Positions 7,144-14,575 of a stretch of 33,205 nucleotides of DNA are shown here, piece by piece. This stretch comes from Oligoflexia bacterium. GTDB taxonomy: Bacteria > Bdellovibrionota > UBA1018 > CAIMNF01. The DNA lies in assembly GCA_903845155.1 (NCBI GenBank), contig CAIMWN010000301.1:1-33205 (forward strand). The letters are read 5' to 3'. A model generated the notes under the pieces. That model was not told where the DNA came from. It ran no database searches and worked only from the letters and a program-made list of their open reading frames with translations. Both the position numbers and the translations under genes were made by a program. Within the stretch, counting starts at the first letter, position 1, and each line of letters starts with the position of its first letter.

Positions 7144-9818
7144 TGAGGCTGTCCTCCTGGCGTGGTGGGAGTGATAGGCGGTGTGGTTGGGCCTGCGGGC
7201 AAGTTTGGAGCGTTCACAGGATCTGCAGCGGGAAGGGTAAGTGATTCGTGTCCGTCTGGTGTGGTCACCGGAACAGCTTTTTTAGAATCATTCATCGCAT
7301 CTGTTTTGGATCCATCTTTGTTAAATTGGTCGTCATCATCAAGGTTGATGACTTTTTTCACATTGTAGTTGGTGATGCTTTTCACGTCAGGAAGACTGCG
7401 AATCATCTTGTTTCGATATTCGCGTTGTTTGTCTTCGCCGCCCATTGCTTTTTCTACAAATTCATCTCGTTCTTTTAGTTTCTGATCGAGAACCATGCGA
7501 ACATTCTCAGGCGCACGGATGATTTTCGGAGTGATGAAAATCAAGAGATTTGTTTTATCAATCGTAACGGTCTTCGATTTGAACAACCAACCCAAAATCG
7601 GAATGTCACCTAAAATAGGTACTTTTGCATTCGTTTCCGTGTTGTTATCGCGGGTCAAGCCGCCCAAAACCACGGTGTCATTATCTGCAACCATTACGCT
7701 GGTGGTAACGGTTCGTTCCAAAGTGGCCTGCGCCAAGCTTTGTACAGCTGATGCAAGTTTTCGGTCTGAGATATTACTGATTTTTGCATTGATATCCATC
7801 TTGATGAAGTTAGAGATCTTATTTAACTGAGGTTTAATCTTAATGTTCAGTGGAACTGTGATGTAGTCGACTCCGGTCGTAGAAGCTCCAAGGCCTGTAT
7901 TGTTAATCTTAGGTACCGGGATTTTCTCTGAACTATCAAAAATGGCTTCCACATTATCAAGGGTCATCAATTGAGGAGTGGCAAGTACGTTTCCATTACT
8001 GGATGTTTGAATTGCTTTAATGAGAGCCGCAAGATTTGGAACCGGAATGGTTGTAGATGAACTTCCGCTTGGAATAGTGACGTTGGTGGACTGCGACGAG
8101 CGCCATTGAAGCACGAGACCACTTGGTGCCGTCTCAGGGTGGGCAATCAAATCATATAAGTCACTGGAAGGTGCAACCGATATCCCACCCGGGGTGAGAA
8201 TATTTGCAGCGTATTGACTTCCTCTGCTCATCGACATTTCCATGATCACGACTTCCACAAAAATTTGATTTCTTGGGATATCTAGTTTGTTGATCACGCG
8301 TTGAATTGTGGCGTAATCGGAAGGAGATGCAGTAATCACGAGTGAGTTGGTGGTTTTGTCTGCAGAGATTTTAATTTGGCCTTCGAATAAGTTACCTTCA
8401 TTTGGATTAATCCCAATCCCGCCGCCTGCGCCGGGAAGTCCACCAAAACCGCCACCTGAGCTTTTTGAGCTATTTTGGCTAAAGTTATTGAGTGTTTTTG
8501 CCATTTCCTCTGAATCAGCAAATTGGAGATAAACGACGTGAACTTTTCCGCCGCCCGCCGCTGCTGGAAGTCTGCGATCGAGACGTGCAACGAGTTCGCG
8601 AACTTCGTCAGCACCTTTTGGGTTGGCATGAACAATCAAAGTGTTGGTGCGTTCATCTGGGATAATGGTGTTTACGAAACCGCCTTGCTTGGTTCGACGA
8701 GCTTGAAAATTTCCTCGGCCACCACTTGCGCCACCGGCATTAAATCCACCCGGTCTGCCTGGAAGATTTGCCTGTGTACCAGGAAGTAAGCTATCAATCA
8801 GTTTTTGGAGTTCGACTGCAGAAGCGTACTTCACTTGAATCACTTCGATACCCGCATCGAAACCTTCCACGTCGAGAAAGGCAATCATTTTTGCAATCTT
8901 ATCGATGTTTGAACCTGTATCGGTGATGATCAAAGTGTTGGTTTGCTCAAAACCGTAGATTCGTGCTCCCATATTTGCATAGGTACGAATTACGTTTTCT
9001 AATTCTTTAGCACTAATGTATTTAATCTTAAAAATTTTGGTCACCAGCGCGTCTGTATTCGGTGCACGGGTGCTGGAGTAAAGGCGAACGTTTTTCCCTT
9101 TCGCATCGTTTTGGCGCATAATGCGAAGGTATTTACCGGTTGGCACGATGGCGAGACCATTCATATCCAAAGAGGTAAGGAAGGCGCGCCAAGCATCGCT
9201 GACGGTAATGGGCGAGTTTGAAATGATCGATACATTTCCTTTAACTTCTTTATCGAGAATAAAGTTTTTTCCGGTGAGGCGGCCTAATGTTTTTGCAATA
9301 TCGAGGATGTTTGCATCTGGAAAATTAAAGTCAGTAATCATCTCCGTGCTCGCAGGGATTCCGTCACCGCTTTCGGTGTCTACGGGAAGGGCGGCCATAG
9401 TGGATTTACTTTTAATCCCCTTTTCAGTCCCCGGTCCTGAAAGTTGAAATCCTTTTTTTCCTTTTCTTAACTCAGGGCCTGGCTTGTCATCTTCCGTTGA
9501 TCCGCCGACGCTGATTCCACCACTAGGTTCAAACCCTTTATTGCTCGGTTGTGCGCGGTTATTGTTTCTGGCGGGAGGGACTCCGCCGTTATCGAGTCCA
9601 TCGTCAAACTCTTCGTCAAAATCCTCATCATCAAAGCCTGGATCAGTAATGGGATTTCCGATTGCGGCACCACCTGGCCTGAATCCGCCTGGTTGAGCAA
9701 GACCCACTTCAGAAAAGATAAGAAGTAATATTCCTAGGAGAGCGCAGAGGCCAAAGATGAAGCTGATTCGGGTAGACCAAGCGGGGCTGTGGTTTACCTC
9801 TGATTTATTGGATATCAT
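7140..9818 (-). CDS. gspD: T2SS outer-membrane secretin GspD, extended
   Basis: 892 residues against a usual 650-700. A signal sequence (hydrophobic at about 18-40) is followed by an unusual acidic, Gly/Asn-rich linker (about 45-155). Then come N0 (about 160-235), N1 (about 258-320), N2 (about 325-410), N3 (about 425-510) and the secretin domain (about 518-770). The secretin signature VPILGDIPILGWLFKS is at 733-748. Gly-rich loops occur inside N2 and N3, as in other GspD. After the secretin core there is a 120-residue tail ending in a Pro/Thr-rich repeat; the short S domain that binds a pilotin is not obvious. GspD forms the outer-membrane channel. It overlaps gspC by 14 bases and gspE by 4. 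Confidence 0.96.
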   Translation of the reverse strand: MISNKSEVNHSPAWSTRISFIFGLCALLGILLLIFSEVGLAQPGGFRPGGAAIGNPITDPGFDDEDFDEEFDDGLDNGGVPPARNNNRAQPSNKGFEPSGGISVGGSTEDDKPGPELRKGKKGFQLSGPGTEKGIKSKSTMAALPVDTESGDGIPASTEMITDFNFPDANILDIAKTLGRLTGKNFILDKEVKGNVSIISNSPITVSDAWRAFLTSLDMNGLAIVPTGKYLRIMRQNDAKGKNVRLYSSTRAPNTDALVTKIFKIKYISAKELENVIRTYANMGARIYGFEQTNTLIITDTGSNIDKIAKMIAFLDVEGFDAGIEVIQVKYASAVELQKLIDSLLPGTQANLPGRPGGFNAGGASGGRGNFQARRTKQGGFVNTIIPDERTNTLIVHANPKGADEVRELVARLDRRLPAAAGGGKVHVVYLQFADSEEMAKTLNNFSQNSSKSSGGGFGGLPGAGGGIGINPNEGNLFEGQIKISADKTTNSLVITASPSDYATIQRVINKLDIPRNQIFVEVVIMEMSMSRGSQYAANILTPGGISVAPSSDLYDLIAHPETAPSGLVLQWRSSQSTNVTIPSGSSSTTIPVPNLAALIKAIQTSSNGNVLATPQLMTLDNVEAIFDSSEKIPVPKINNTGLGASTTGVDYITVPLNIKIKPQLNKISNFIKMDINAKISNISDRKLASAVQSLAQATLERTVTTSVMVADNDTVVLGGLTRDNNTETNAKVPILGDIPILGWLFKSKTVTIDKTNLLIFITPKIIRAPENVRMVLDQKLKERDEFVEKAMGGEDKQREYRNKMIRSLPDVKSITNYNVKKVINLDDDDQFNKDGSKTDAMNDSKKAVPVTTPDGHESLTLPAADPVNAPNLPAGPTTPPITPTTPGGQPQ

Positions 9819-10788
9819 AATTCATTACCTTTTCCTTTCCATTACAGGAGTCGGGATCGCAATTCACGCCGAGATCGAGTGAATTCATACTTTTTAATTC
9901 TTGCAAAAGCGAAAGCGCTTTTGCGGCATCAGAGATTTTATCTCCATTTACAGATTTGATAACGCAACCTACTTTTAAGCCTATTTTTTCATAAAAACTG
10001 CCAGGTTGGATTTGCATGAGTTTGAAGCCGGCCATTTGTCCACCACACATATTTGGAACGGCACGGGCCTGGGTGATGAGCGCGTTGAAATTTGCAAGTT
10101 GTGAATCAAGTTCACTGCGGCGGACTACATATTTATTTTCATCCACTTGATTAATTCCGCCTTCAGGAGCGGCACGTCTGATAGGGGCCGCAGAGATTTT
10201 CAAAGTGGGATCTTCGGGTAGAGCGACAAACTCTCTTCGTTTGGCATCGAGGTTCACAAAAATCACGCGGCGTGGTTCAACGAGAAGAATTTGAATTCGA
10301 TCTTCGATTTCATCGCCCATGCGCACTGGATACATTTTATTGTTTTCTTTGTTTTGAATTGCGGCGAGTGAGCCAGCGGGATTCTTGAAAATGACGGTAC
10401 CAATCAGTTGAAGAGGTAAGCTTGTGAGCACCGGCTCGGCATCCATATCAATTTCATCTGTGCGTTTCTTGACCACGGCAGGCTTGCTAGAGAACAGGTT
10501 ACGGTCGGCAATCACGTCATAGTCGCTAGGGTGGCTAGTCTGCATGCCGTTGCCCACTCTTGATGCTAAAATAGACACGGGTGGGGAGGGGATATATTTT
10601 TCAAATAATAGTGCAAAGAGGTCCGCCAGAAAAAATGCACAGAGCAACAGGCAGAGCGCAAACGAAAAACGCTTGATGCTTTCGCCTTGACCGAGATCGG
10701 TCAGACGATCTGAAATTTTCGACAAAGAATTGACACTTAATTTTGTAGCCACCGTCTTTATGACAAGCAAGATAAGTACCAAGTTCAA
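9805..10788 (-). CDS. gspC: T2SS inner-membrane clamp protein GspC with PDZ domain
   Basis: About 327 residues from a TTG at 10788. An in-frame GTG at 10752 is an alternative start; neither has a good Shine-Dalgarno, so the start is uncertain. A single membrane helix lies at about 42-62. The homology region (about 90-190) contains DRNLFSSKP and LPLQLIGTVIF, the segment of GspC that contacts the secretin N0 domain. A PDZ-like domain occupies about 245-315 (FKLMQIQPGSFYEKIGLKVG, VNGDKI). The C-terminus has a CysAspProAspSerCys pair that may form a disulfide. GspC links inner-membrane components to GspD and may help select substrates. It is the first gene of the operon. Confidence 0.9.
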   Translation of the reverse strand: MNLVLILLVIKTVATKLSVNSLSKISDRLTDLGQGESIKRFSFALCLLLCAFFLADLFALLFEKYIPSPPVSILASRVGNGMQTSHPSDYDVIADRNLFSSKPAVVKKRTDEIDMDAEPVLTSLPLQLIGTVIFKNPAGSLAAIQNKENNKMYPVRMGDEIEDRIQILLVEPRRVIFVNLDAKRREFVALPEDPTLKISAAPIRRAAPEGGINQVDENKYVVRRSELDSQLANFNALITQARAVPNMCGGQMAGFKLMQIQPGSFYEKIGLKVGCVIKSVNGDKISDAAKALSLLQELKSMNSLDLGVNCDPDSCNGKEKVMNYDIQ

Positions 10789-10805
10789 GGGAAGCTAAAA
10801 AATAA

Positions 10806-10833
10806 ATTACAAGTCCTTGTTGTGTGAAAGCAA
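10806..10833 (-). promoter_or_regulatory. Candidate promoter of the gsp operon
   Basis: On the minus strand a -35-like TTGCTT (10833-10828) and a -10-like TGTAAT (10811-10806) are 16 bases apart. This would start transcription near 10799, leaving a very short leader before the gspC start. It is a pattern match only. Confidence 0.4.
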
Positions 10834-10901
10834 AAATCTTATTAACCTAGTGGAGTACCCTTGGATTAATAATTGATTACACACTTTTTATGTAATGCGT
10901 C

Positions 10902-10931
10902 TGACAGTTTGTCATGACAATGTGTCTGTCA
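10902..10931. promoter_or_regulatory. Palindromic operator-like site upstream of acyl-CoA dehydrogenase
   Basis: A perfect 12-bp palindrome TTGTCATGACAA (10909-10920) is flanked by TGACAG (10902-10907) and CTGTCA (10926-10931), themselves inverted copies of each other. The TGACA/TGTCA half-site thus occurs four times in 30 bases. This resembles a dimeric repressor operator, for example of a TetR-type fatty-acid regulator, but no such regulator is in the window. It sits 50-80 bases before the acyl-CoA dehydrogenase start and about 115 bases from gspC. Confidence 0.55.
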
Positions 10932-10945
10932 AAAAACGCGAAACC

Positions 10946-10966
10946 CTGAAGTTCAAGTAACTTCAG
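10946..10966 (+). promoter_or_regulatory. Perfect 8-bp stem-loop in the leader, just before the Shine-Dalgarno
   Basis: CTGAAGTT (10946-10953) and AACTTCAG (10959-10966) are perfect inverted copies separated by the 5-base loop CAAGT. The Shine-Dalgarno AAAGGA (10969-10974) begins two bases after the stem. It could stabilise the mRNA or modulate translation of the acyl-CoA dehydrogenase; there is no T-tract, so it is not a terminator. Confidence 0.55.
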
Positions 10967-10981
10967 CGAAAGGAAACACTC

Positions 10982-12718
10982 ATGGCGACCCCAGAAAACA
11001 GTTTTATGAAATCTCTTTTTTACGGCCAAATTCGCGAGGAATTTGTATTCCCTTACCCAAAAGTAAAGACCGACACAGCTGAAACGGTGAATATGATCAT
11101 CGATTCAATCGACAAATTTGGAAAAGACATTGTGAAGGCTTCCGAGTGGGATGAAGCGGCCGCGATGCCTAGAGAAGTGATTGATCAGATGGCAGCAATG
11201 GGTCTGACCGGCATCGGAGTGCCCGAAGAGCACGGCGGTCTGGGATTACCTCAAAGTGGTTATGCTCGAGTGATGCAACAAGTGGCCTCACTCGATGGCT
11301 CACTTGCAGTGACCCTGGGTGCCCATCAAAGCATTGGGTATAAAGCGCTGCTTTTATTCGGAAGTGACGAGCAGAAAAAACGTTTTCTGCCGCGTCTTGC
11401 TAGCGGAGAGCTGATTGCAGCATTTTGTTTAACTGAGCCTTCTTCTGGTTCAGACGCAGCATCCATTCAAACCCGAGCTGAGCTTTCTTCGGATGGAAAA
11501 CATTATATTCTTACTGGGAATAAACTATGGATCACGAATGGTGAGATTGCAAAATTCTTTACTGTATTTGCTAAAACGATCGTAGTCGAGAATGGTGAGA
11601 AAAAGGAAAAAGTAACTTGTTTTGCCGTAGAAGGACCTACTGACGGTATTACTTTTGGTGCTCGGGAACACAAATTAGGAATCCGCGCTTCTTGGACCAA
11701 TGCAGTTCACTTCGATAAAGTGAAAGTACCTGTTGAAAACATCATCGGCGGCGTGGGTTACGGCTTTAAAGTGGCGATGGGGATTTTGAATCACGGCCGC
11801 TTAGGTCTGGCTGCAGGTTGCGTGGGTGTTGCCAAAAATGCTATTAAGGCATCAGTGGAGCACGCCAATGAGCGCGAACAGTTTAAGAAGAAAATCGGCG
11901 AATTCGGCATGATTAAAGAAAAAATTTCGCGCATGGTGATGAACAACTATGTGGCCGAGAGCATGGTGTATATGACCACTCATTTAATTGATCGCGGTGA
12001 TATGGATTACTCCATGGAAAGTGCGGCAGCCAAAGTATTTTGTTCGGAAATGCTATGGGAAGCGGTCGATGAAAATATTCAAATCTGGGGCGGAAATGGA
12101 TACATGAAAGAATATCCTTATGAGCGTTGGCTCCGGGATGCCCGAATTAATCGTATTTTTGAGGGTACGAATGAAATCCTTCGTGCATTCGTGGCCCTTT
12201 CAGGTATGCAAGGCCCAGGTCAAGAACTCGCAGGATTGGCGAAAGCCATTCAACATCCACTCAAAGGACTCGGCGTGGTTTCTGATTACGCTGTTCGCAA
12301 GGTGAAGCAGAATGTTTTCGGTGAGACGATCACCAAATCGCATCCACGTTTGAAAAAATTGGCGGCGTCACTAGAGGAATATACCGTTGAACTTTCGCAG
12401 CAAGTGGAAGTGCTCCTCAAACGCCATGGTAAAGAAATTCATTTAAAGCAATTCGCCCAAAAGCGAATCGCCGACATTGCAATTGATCTTTATGCTATGT
12501 TTTGTACGCTTTCACGCGTGACTCAAGTGATTGAGGAAAAGGGCCAAGAGAATGGTGAGATGGAAATCGCCATTGCCGAAGCATTTTTTATTCATGCGAA
12601 TAAACGAATCGCCTCAAATTTTAAGTCAATGGATCGCAATGAAGATGAGCTGATGAAGTTGATTGCTGAAAAAACTTATGAAAAGGGTGGTTACCCTTTT
12701 GATGTGTTTAAGTCATAA
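10982..12718 (+). CDS. Acyl-CoA dehydrogenase, VLCAD/ACAD9-like
   Basis: 578 residues. This FAD enzyme oxidises acyl-CoA to trans-2-enoyl-CoA in fatty-acid beta-oxidation. Visible motifs are the FAD/substrate segment FCLTEPSSGSDAAS (148-161), LWITNG (182-187), IWGGNGYMKEYPYERWLRDARI (part, about 368-389) and FEGTNEI (393-399). The Glu of FEGT (E394) aligns with the catalytic base of medium- and very-long-chain enzymes. About 170 residues beyond the core form a helical C-terminal extension like VLCAD/ACAD9, which suggests long-chain substrates and peripheral membrane association. The ATG follows AAAGGA at a good distance. It is transcribed alone, divergently from gspC, behind a palindromic operator-like region and followed by a hairpin terminator. 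The exact chain-length specificity cannot be read from the sequence. Confidence 0.93.
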   Translation: MATPENSFMKSLFYGQIREEFVFPYPKVKTDTAETVNMIIDSIDKFGKDIVKASEWDEAAAMPREVIDQMAAMGLTGIGVPEEHGGLGLPQSGYARVMQQVASLDGSLAVTLGAHQSIGYKALLLFGSDEQKKRFLPRLASGELIAAFCLTEPSSGSDAASIQTRAELSSDGKHYILTGNKLWITNGEIAKFFTVFAKTIVVENGEKKEKVTCFAVEGPTDGITFGAREHKLGIRASWTNAVHFDKVKVPVENIIGGVGYGFKVAMGILNHGRLGLAAGCVGVAKNAIKASVEHANEREQFKKKIGEFGMIKEKISRMVMNNYVAESMVYMTTHLIDRGDMDYSMESAAAKVFCSEMLWEAVDENIQIWGGNGYMKEYPYERWLRDARINRIFEGTNEILRAFVALSGMQGPGQELAGLAKAIQHPLKGLGVVSDYAVRKVKQNVFGETITKSHPRLKKLAASLEEYTVELSQQVEVLLKRHGKEIHLKQFAQKRIADIAIDLYAMFCTLSRVTQVIEEKGQENGEMEIAIAEAFFIHANKRIASNFKSMDRNEDELMKLIAEKTYEKGGYPFDVFKS

Positions 12719-12744
12719 GGGGTAATTCATTTTAAAGCATTTTT

Positions 12745-12800
12745 AAAGGCCTCGAACTTCGGTGATTTTTATTTAAGCCGAACGGAGAGGCTTTTTTTTT
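12745..12800 (+). terminator. Rho-independent terminator after acyl-CoA dehydrogenase
   Basis: GCCTC (12749-12753) pairs with GAGGC (12787-12791). An inner TTCGG (12758-12762) pairs with CCGAA (12778-12782). The stem runs directly into nine T (12792-12800). Confidence 0.75.
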
Positions 12801-12883
12801 GTTGCTTCTCGTAATTTCTCTTTAGGGGATGTTGCTGTACGCCCTGCAAGCATCGTCCTCAAGAACGAAGTTAGTTGTCGCAG

Positions 12884-13345
12884 TTAATAAATCACGGTGC
12901 AAGTCGAAACTGCACCCTCAGATCGAGAACCCATCGCAGGAACAAAGCAGTCAGCATATCCGACTTCTTGATTGTTGTTTTTGTCGATATAGGTGAACGG
13001 CCCTCTTACTGGCCCCGGGATGTCTGCATTCGGAAAGTAGGTAAAAATAAATTTATCTGCTGCCGAACCCGTTAGGGTAGCTACAGCGTAAGAGACGGAA
13101 CAGGTCGAAACGGCGCCGTCAGAGCGGCCGCCCATGGCGGGGACAAAGCACTCGGCGTAGCCATTTCCTGTGGCACCTGATTCATTCTGGTAAGAAAAAT
13201 ATCCTTTCACAGGACCAGGGATTTCGGCATTCGGGAAATACTTTTGGATAAATGCTTCTGCTTCTGCGCCTTTGAGTGTCACATAATCAGCGTGGGCATA
13301 AGATGAACAGGCGATACAAAAAGCAGCAATAATAATATTTTTCAT
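12884..13345 (-). CDS. Small exported protein made of two tandem 67-residue repeats
   Basis: 153 residues. A signal peptide (MKNIIIAAFCIACSSYAHA) is followed by two homologous modules, about 22-86 and 89-153. Shared features are a YFPNA(E/D)IPGPV(K/R)G segment, then GYA(E/D)CFVPAMG(G/S)RS, then GAVSTC. Each module has two cysteines (66/82 and 133/149) exactly 67 residues apart between copies, suggesting one disulfide per module in the periplasm or outside the cell. I do not recognise the family. The ATG has AGAGG six bases upstream. It lies 28 bases after the preceding small exported gene and probably shares its transcript. A role as a secreted binding module or enzyme inhibitor would be a guess. 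Confidence 0.75.
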   Translation of the reverse strand: MKNIIIAAFCIACSSYAHADYVTLKGAEAEAFIQKYFPNAEIPGPVKGYFSYQNESGATGNGYAECFVPAMGGRSDGAVSTCSVSYAVATLTGSAADKFIFTYFPNADIPGPVRGPFTYIDKNNNQEVGYADCFVPAMGSRSEGAVSTCTVIY

Positions 13346-13373
13346 AGTGACCTCTCGATACCCGTGCAGTGAA

Positions 13374-13655
13374 TTAATGTGCGCCCTTAGTGTATTTTAC
13401 TTTTAAGATACGGCAGTCTTTTGGATCGACAGTCACTTCTGCATTGGAAACCTGTTCTGCGTCGCCAGAAGCGGTACGAAACTTAACCTCGTAAAGAACA
13501 CCGTCAATTGAACGCATGCTTTGAACTACATTGAACATGGTAGTTTTTTCAATGGCAAAGGTAACTTCCTTTTTACATCGGAGTGGTGTGTTGGCAAATG
13601 AAAGGGTGGGGACGATGACGCTCACTAGTACGAATAAAAAAACAGATGGTTTCAT
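13374..13655 (-). CDS. Small exported protein of unknown function
   Basis: 93 residues from ATG at 13655, which has AAAAGGA eight bases upstream; an in-frame TTG at 13673 would place this Shine-Dalgarno inside the gene. A signal peptide MKPSVFLFVLVSVIVPTLSFA precedes a small beta-rich domain (about 70 residues) with two cysteines, one near its start (LRCKKEV) and one near its end (PKDCRILKV), likely forming a disulfide. I do not recognise the family. It is followed 28 bases later by the repeat-containing exported gene, suggesting a two-gene unit. Upstream is carD on the same strand, 120 bases away. Confidence 0.65.
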   Translation of the reverse strand: MKPSVFLFVLVSVIVPTLSFANTPLRCKKEVTFAIEKTTMFNVVQSMRSIDGVLYEVKFRTASGDAEQVSNAEVTVDPKDCRILKVKYTKGAH

Positions 13656-13669
13656 AAAGGGGTTCCTTT
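13656..13669 (-). promoter_or_regulatory. Short hairpin over the Shine-Dalgarno of the 93-residue exported protein
   Basis: On the minus strand AAAGG and CCTTT flank the loop AACC, immediately before ATG at 13655. The Shine-Dalgarno is inside the stem. The stem is only five base pairs, so any effect is uncertain. Confidence 0.3.
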
Positions 13670-13755
13670 TCAATTTATTCCTTGAGTTGAGACTCTTTGG
13701 TCAAATGCGCAGTCGTTGCGCGCTCAGAGACCCACAACGGTCACTTAAACAAGCA

Positions 13756-13770
13756 AGCGACAATGTCGCT
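13756..13770 (-). other. Perfect 15-bp palindrome just after carD (possible weak terminator)
   Basis: AGCGACA and TGTCGCT (plus strand, 13756-13762 and 13764-13770) flank a single A, five bases after the carD stop. On the minus strand it is followed by TGCTTGTTTAAG, not a true T-tract, so termination there would be weak. The interval 13671-13755 also contains a smaller GCGCA/TGCGC inverted repeat (13707-13721). Confidence 0.4.
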
Positions 13771-13775
13771 GAGAG

Positions 13776-14258
13776 CTAAGCAGTAAAAATCTGCTGAATT
13801 TCTTGCTCAATCACAGCCTCTTGAGTGCGTTTGGCAATGGAGATCTCTTTCACGATAAGGGCCTTTGCTTGGTCGAGCATTTTACGCTCACCAAAGGAAA
13901 GGTCTTTACTGTGGCGCAGGAGAAATAAATCTCTTAAAACTTCGGCGATCTCGTAGATCGAACCGGTTTTAATTTTCTCCATGTAATCCCGATAGCGACG
14001 ATTCCACGTCGTTTGATCGATTTTTACATCACGCATTTTGAGAATCGAATAAACCTTCGATACGTCCTCATCACTGATGATGCTGCGAAGGCCAACAGCC
14101 TCGGCATTGTCAGTAGGGACCATGATGGTCATTTGGTTCTCAATTACTTGTAGAACATAGAATCTTTTTTTCTTGCCGCCGACGTCTCTCTCGTCGATTC
14201 GCTTGATCACTGCTATTCCATGCGCAGGATACACGGCACTCTCTCCAACCTTGAACAT
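13776..14258 (-). CDS. CarD/CdnL-type RNA polymerase-binding transcription regulator
   Basis: 160 residues, the usual size of CdnL/CarD proteins. The N-terminal Tudor-like RNA-polymerase interaction domain (about 1-65) opens MFKVGESAVYPAHGIAVI and contains FYVLQ and TIMVPTDNAEAVGLR, all family hallmarks. The helical C-terminal part (about 75-155) carries the conserved WNRRYRDYMEKIKTG and LRDLFLLRHSKDLSFGERKML. CarD binds the polymerase beta lobe and stabilises open complexes, especially at rRNA and ribosomal promoters. It has a strong GGAGG ribosome binding site and a near-consensus promoter with a palindrome in its spacer. The gene stands alone or leads into the two small exported genes downstream. 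Confidence 0.93.
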   Translation of the reverse strand: MFKVGESAVYPAHGIAVIKRIDERDVGGKKKRFYVLQVIENQMTIMVPTDNAEAVGLRSIISDEDVSKVYSILKMRDVKIDQTTWNRRYRDYMEKIKTGSIYEIAEVLRDLFLLRHSKDLSFGERKMLDQAKALIVKEISIAKRTQEAVIEQEIQQIFTA

Positions 14259-14284
14259 TGAGTTTACCTCCGTAAAGTAAACGG

Positions 14285-14313
14285 ATCTTAGTTTAATAAT
14301 TAAACGAAGTCAA
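14285..14313 (-). promoter_or_regulatory. Near-consensus promoter of carD with a palindromic spacer
   Basis: On the minus strand TTGACT (14313-14308), a 17-base spacer and TAAGAT (14290-14285) form a good sigma-70-type promoter. The spacer contains GTTTAAT-A-ATTAAAC (14291-14305), a perfect 15-bp palindrome. The predicted start near 14278 gives a leader of about 20 bases that carries the GGAGG site (14271-14267). A second inverted pair, GTTTAC/GTAAAC (14262-14267 and 14277-14282), surrounds the start point. Confidence 0.65.
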
Positions 14314-14362
14314 TTGAATTTTATTGAATGAATAATGTTTAAATAAAAATCGATTTAAAGCC

Positions 14363-14392
14363 TTGAAACTAAAAGAGATTTCCTGGTATTTT
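14363..14392 (+). promoter_or_regulatory. Candidate promoter of cysS
   Basis: TTGAAA (14363-14368) and TATTTT (14387-14392) are 18 bases apart. Transcription from about 14399 would give a leader of roughly 175 bases. The remaining 14314-14362 stretch is AT-rich with no gene seen. Confidence 0.35.
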
Positions 14393-14398
14393 TTAAAC

Positions 14399-14575
14399 TT
14401 AATATTCAACAAGGTCGAGCCAACCCTGAGATGAATCTATGAAAACTCTTCAAAAGCTGCCATCCAGACCTGATCGCTGGAGCGATAACCAGCCTGTTTG
14501 GGAGCATCTTTTGTGAGATAGTCGGGGCACTTCCCATTGACATAACGCCATGCGCGCCTGAAAATAAGGGAAATT
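14399..14575 (+). other. Long cysS leader with a hairpin and a 25-codon reading frame
   Basis: The leader holds ATCGCT/AGCGAT (14473-14478 and 14481-14486), a perfect inverted repeat. It also holds a short frame from ATG 14439 to TGA 14516 (starts MKTLQKLPSRPDRW), which has no clear Shine-Dalgarno and no cysteine codons. I see no T-box core sequence. Any regulatory role is unproven. Confidence 0.3.

Noticed and set aside
8336-8635. 99-codon minus-strand frame inside gspD
   Set aside because: It lies in another frame of a well-supported secretin gene and has no family features.
1-10788. Type IV pilus operon instead of T2SS
   Set aside because: gspC with PDZ domain, GspG with its calcium loop and the C-D-E-F-G-H-I-J-K-L order are specific to T2SS.
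12719-12883. tRNA or repeat array between the acyl-CoA dehydrogenase and the small exported gene
   Set aside because: Only one terminator hairpin is found; no cloverleaf and no repeated units.
14439-14516. 25-codon leader peptide controlling cysS by attenuation
   Set aside because: No cysteine codons and no Shine-Dalgarno, so not listed as a gene; kept only as a note on the leader.
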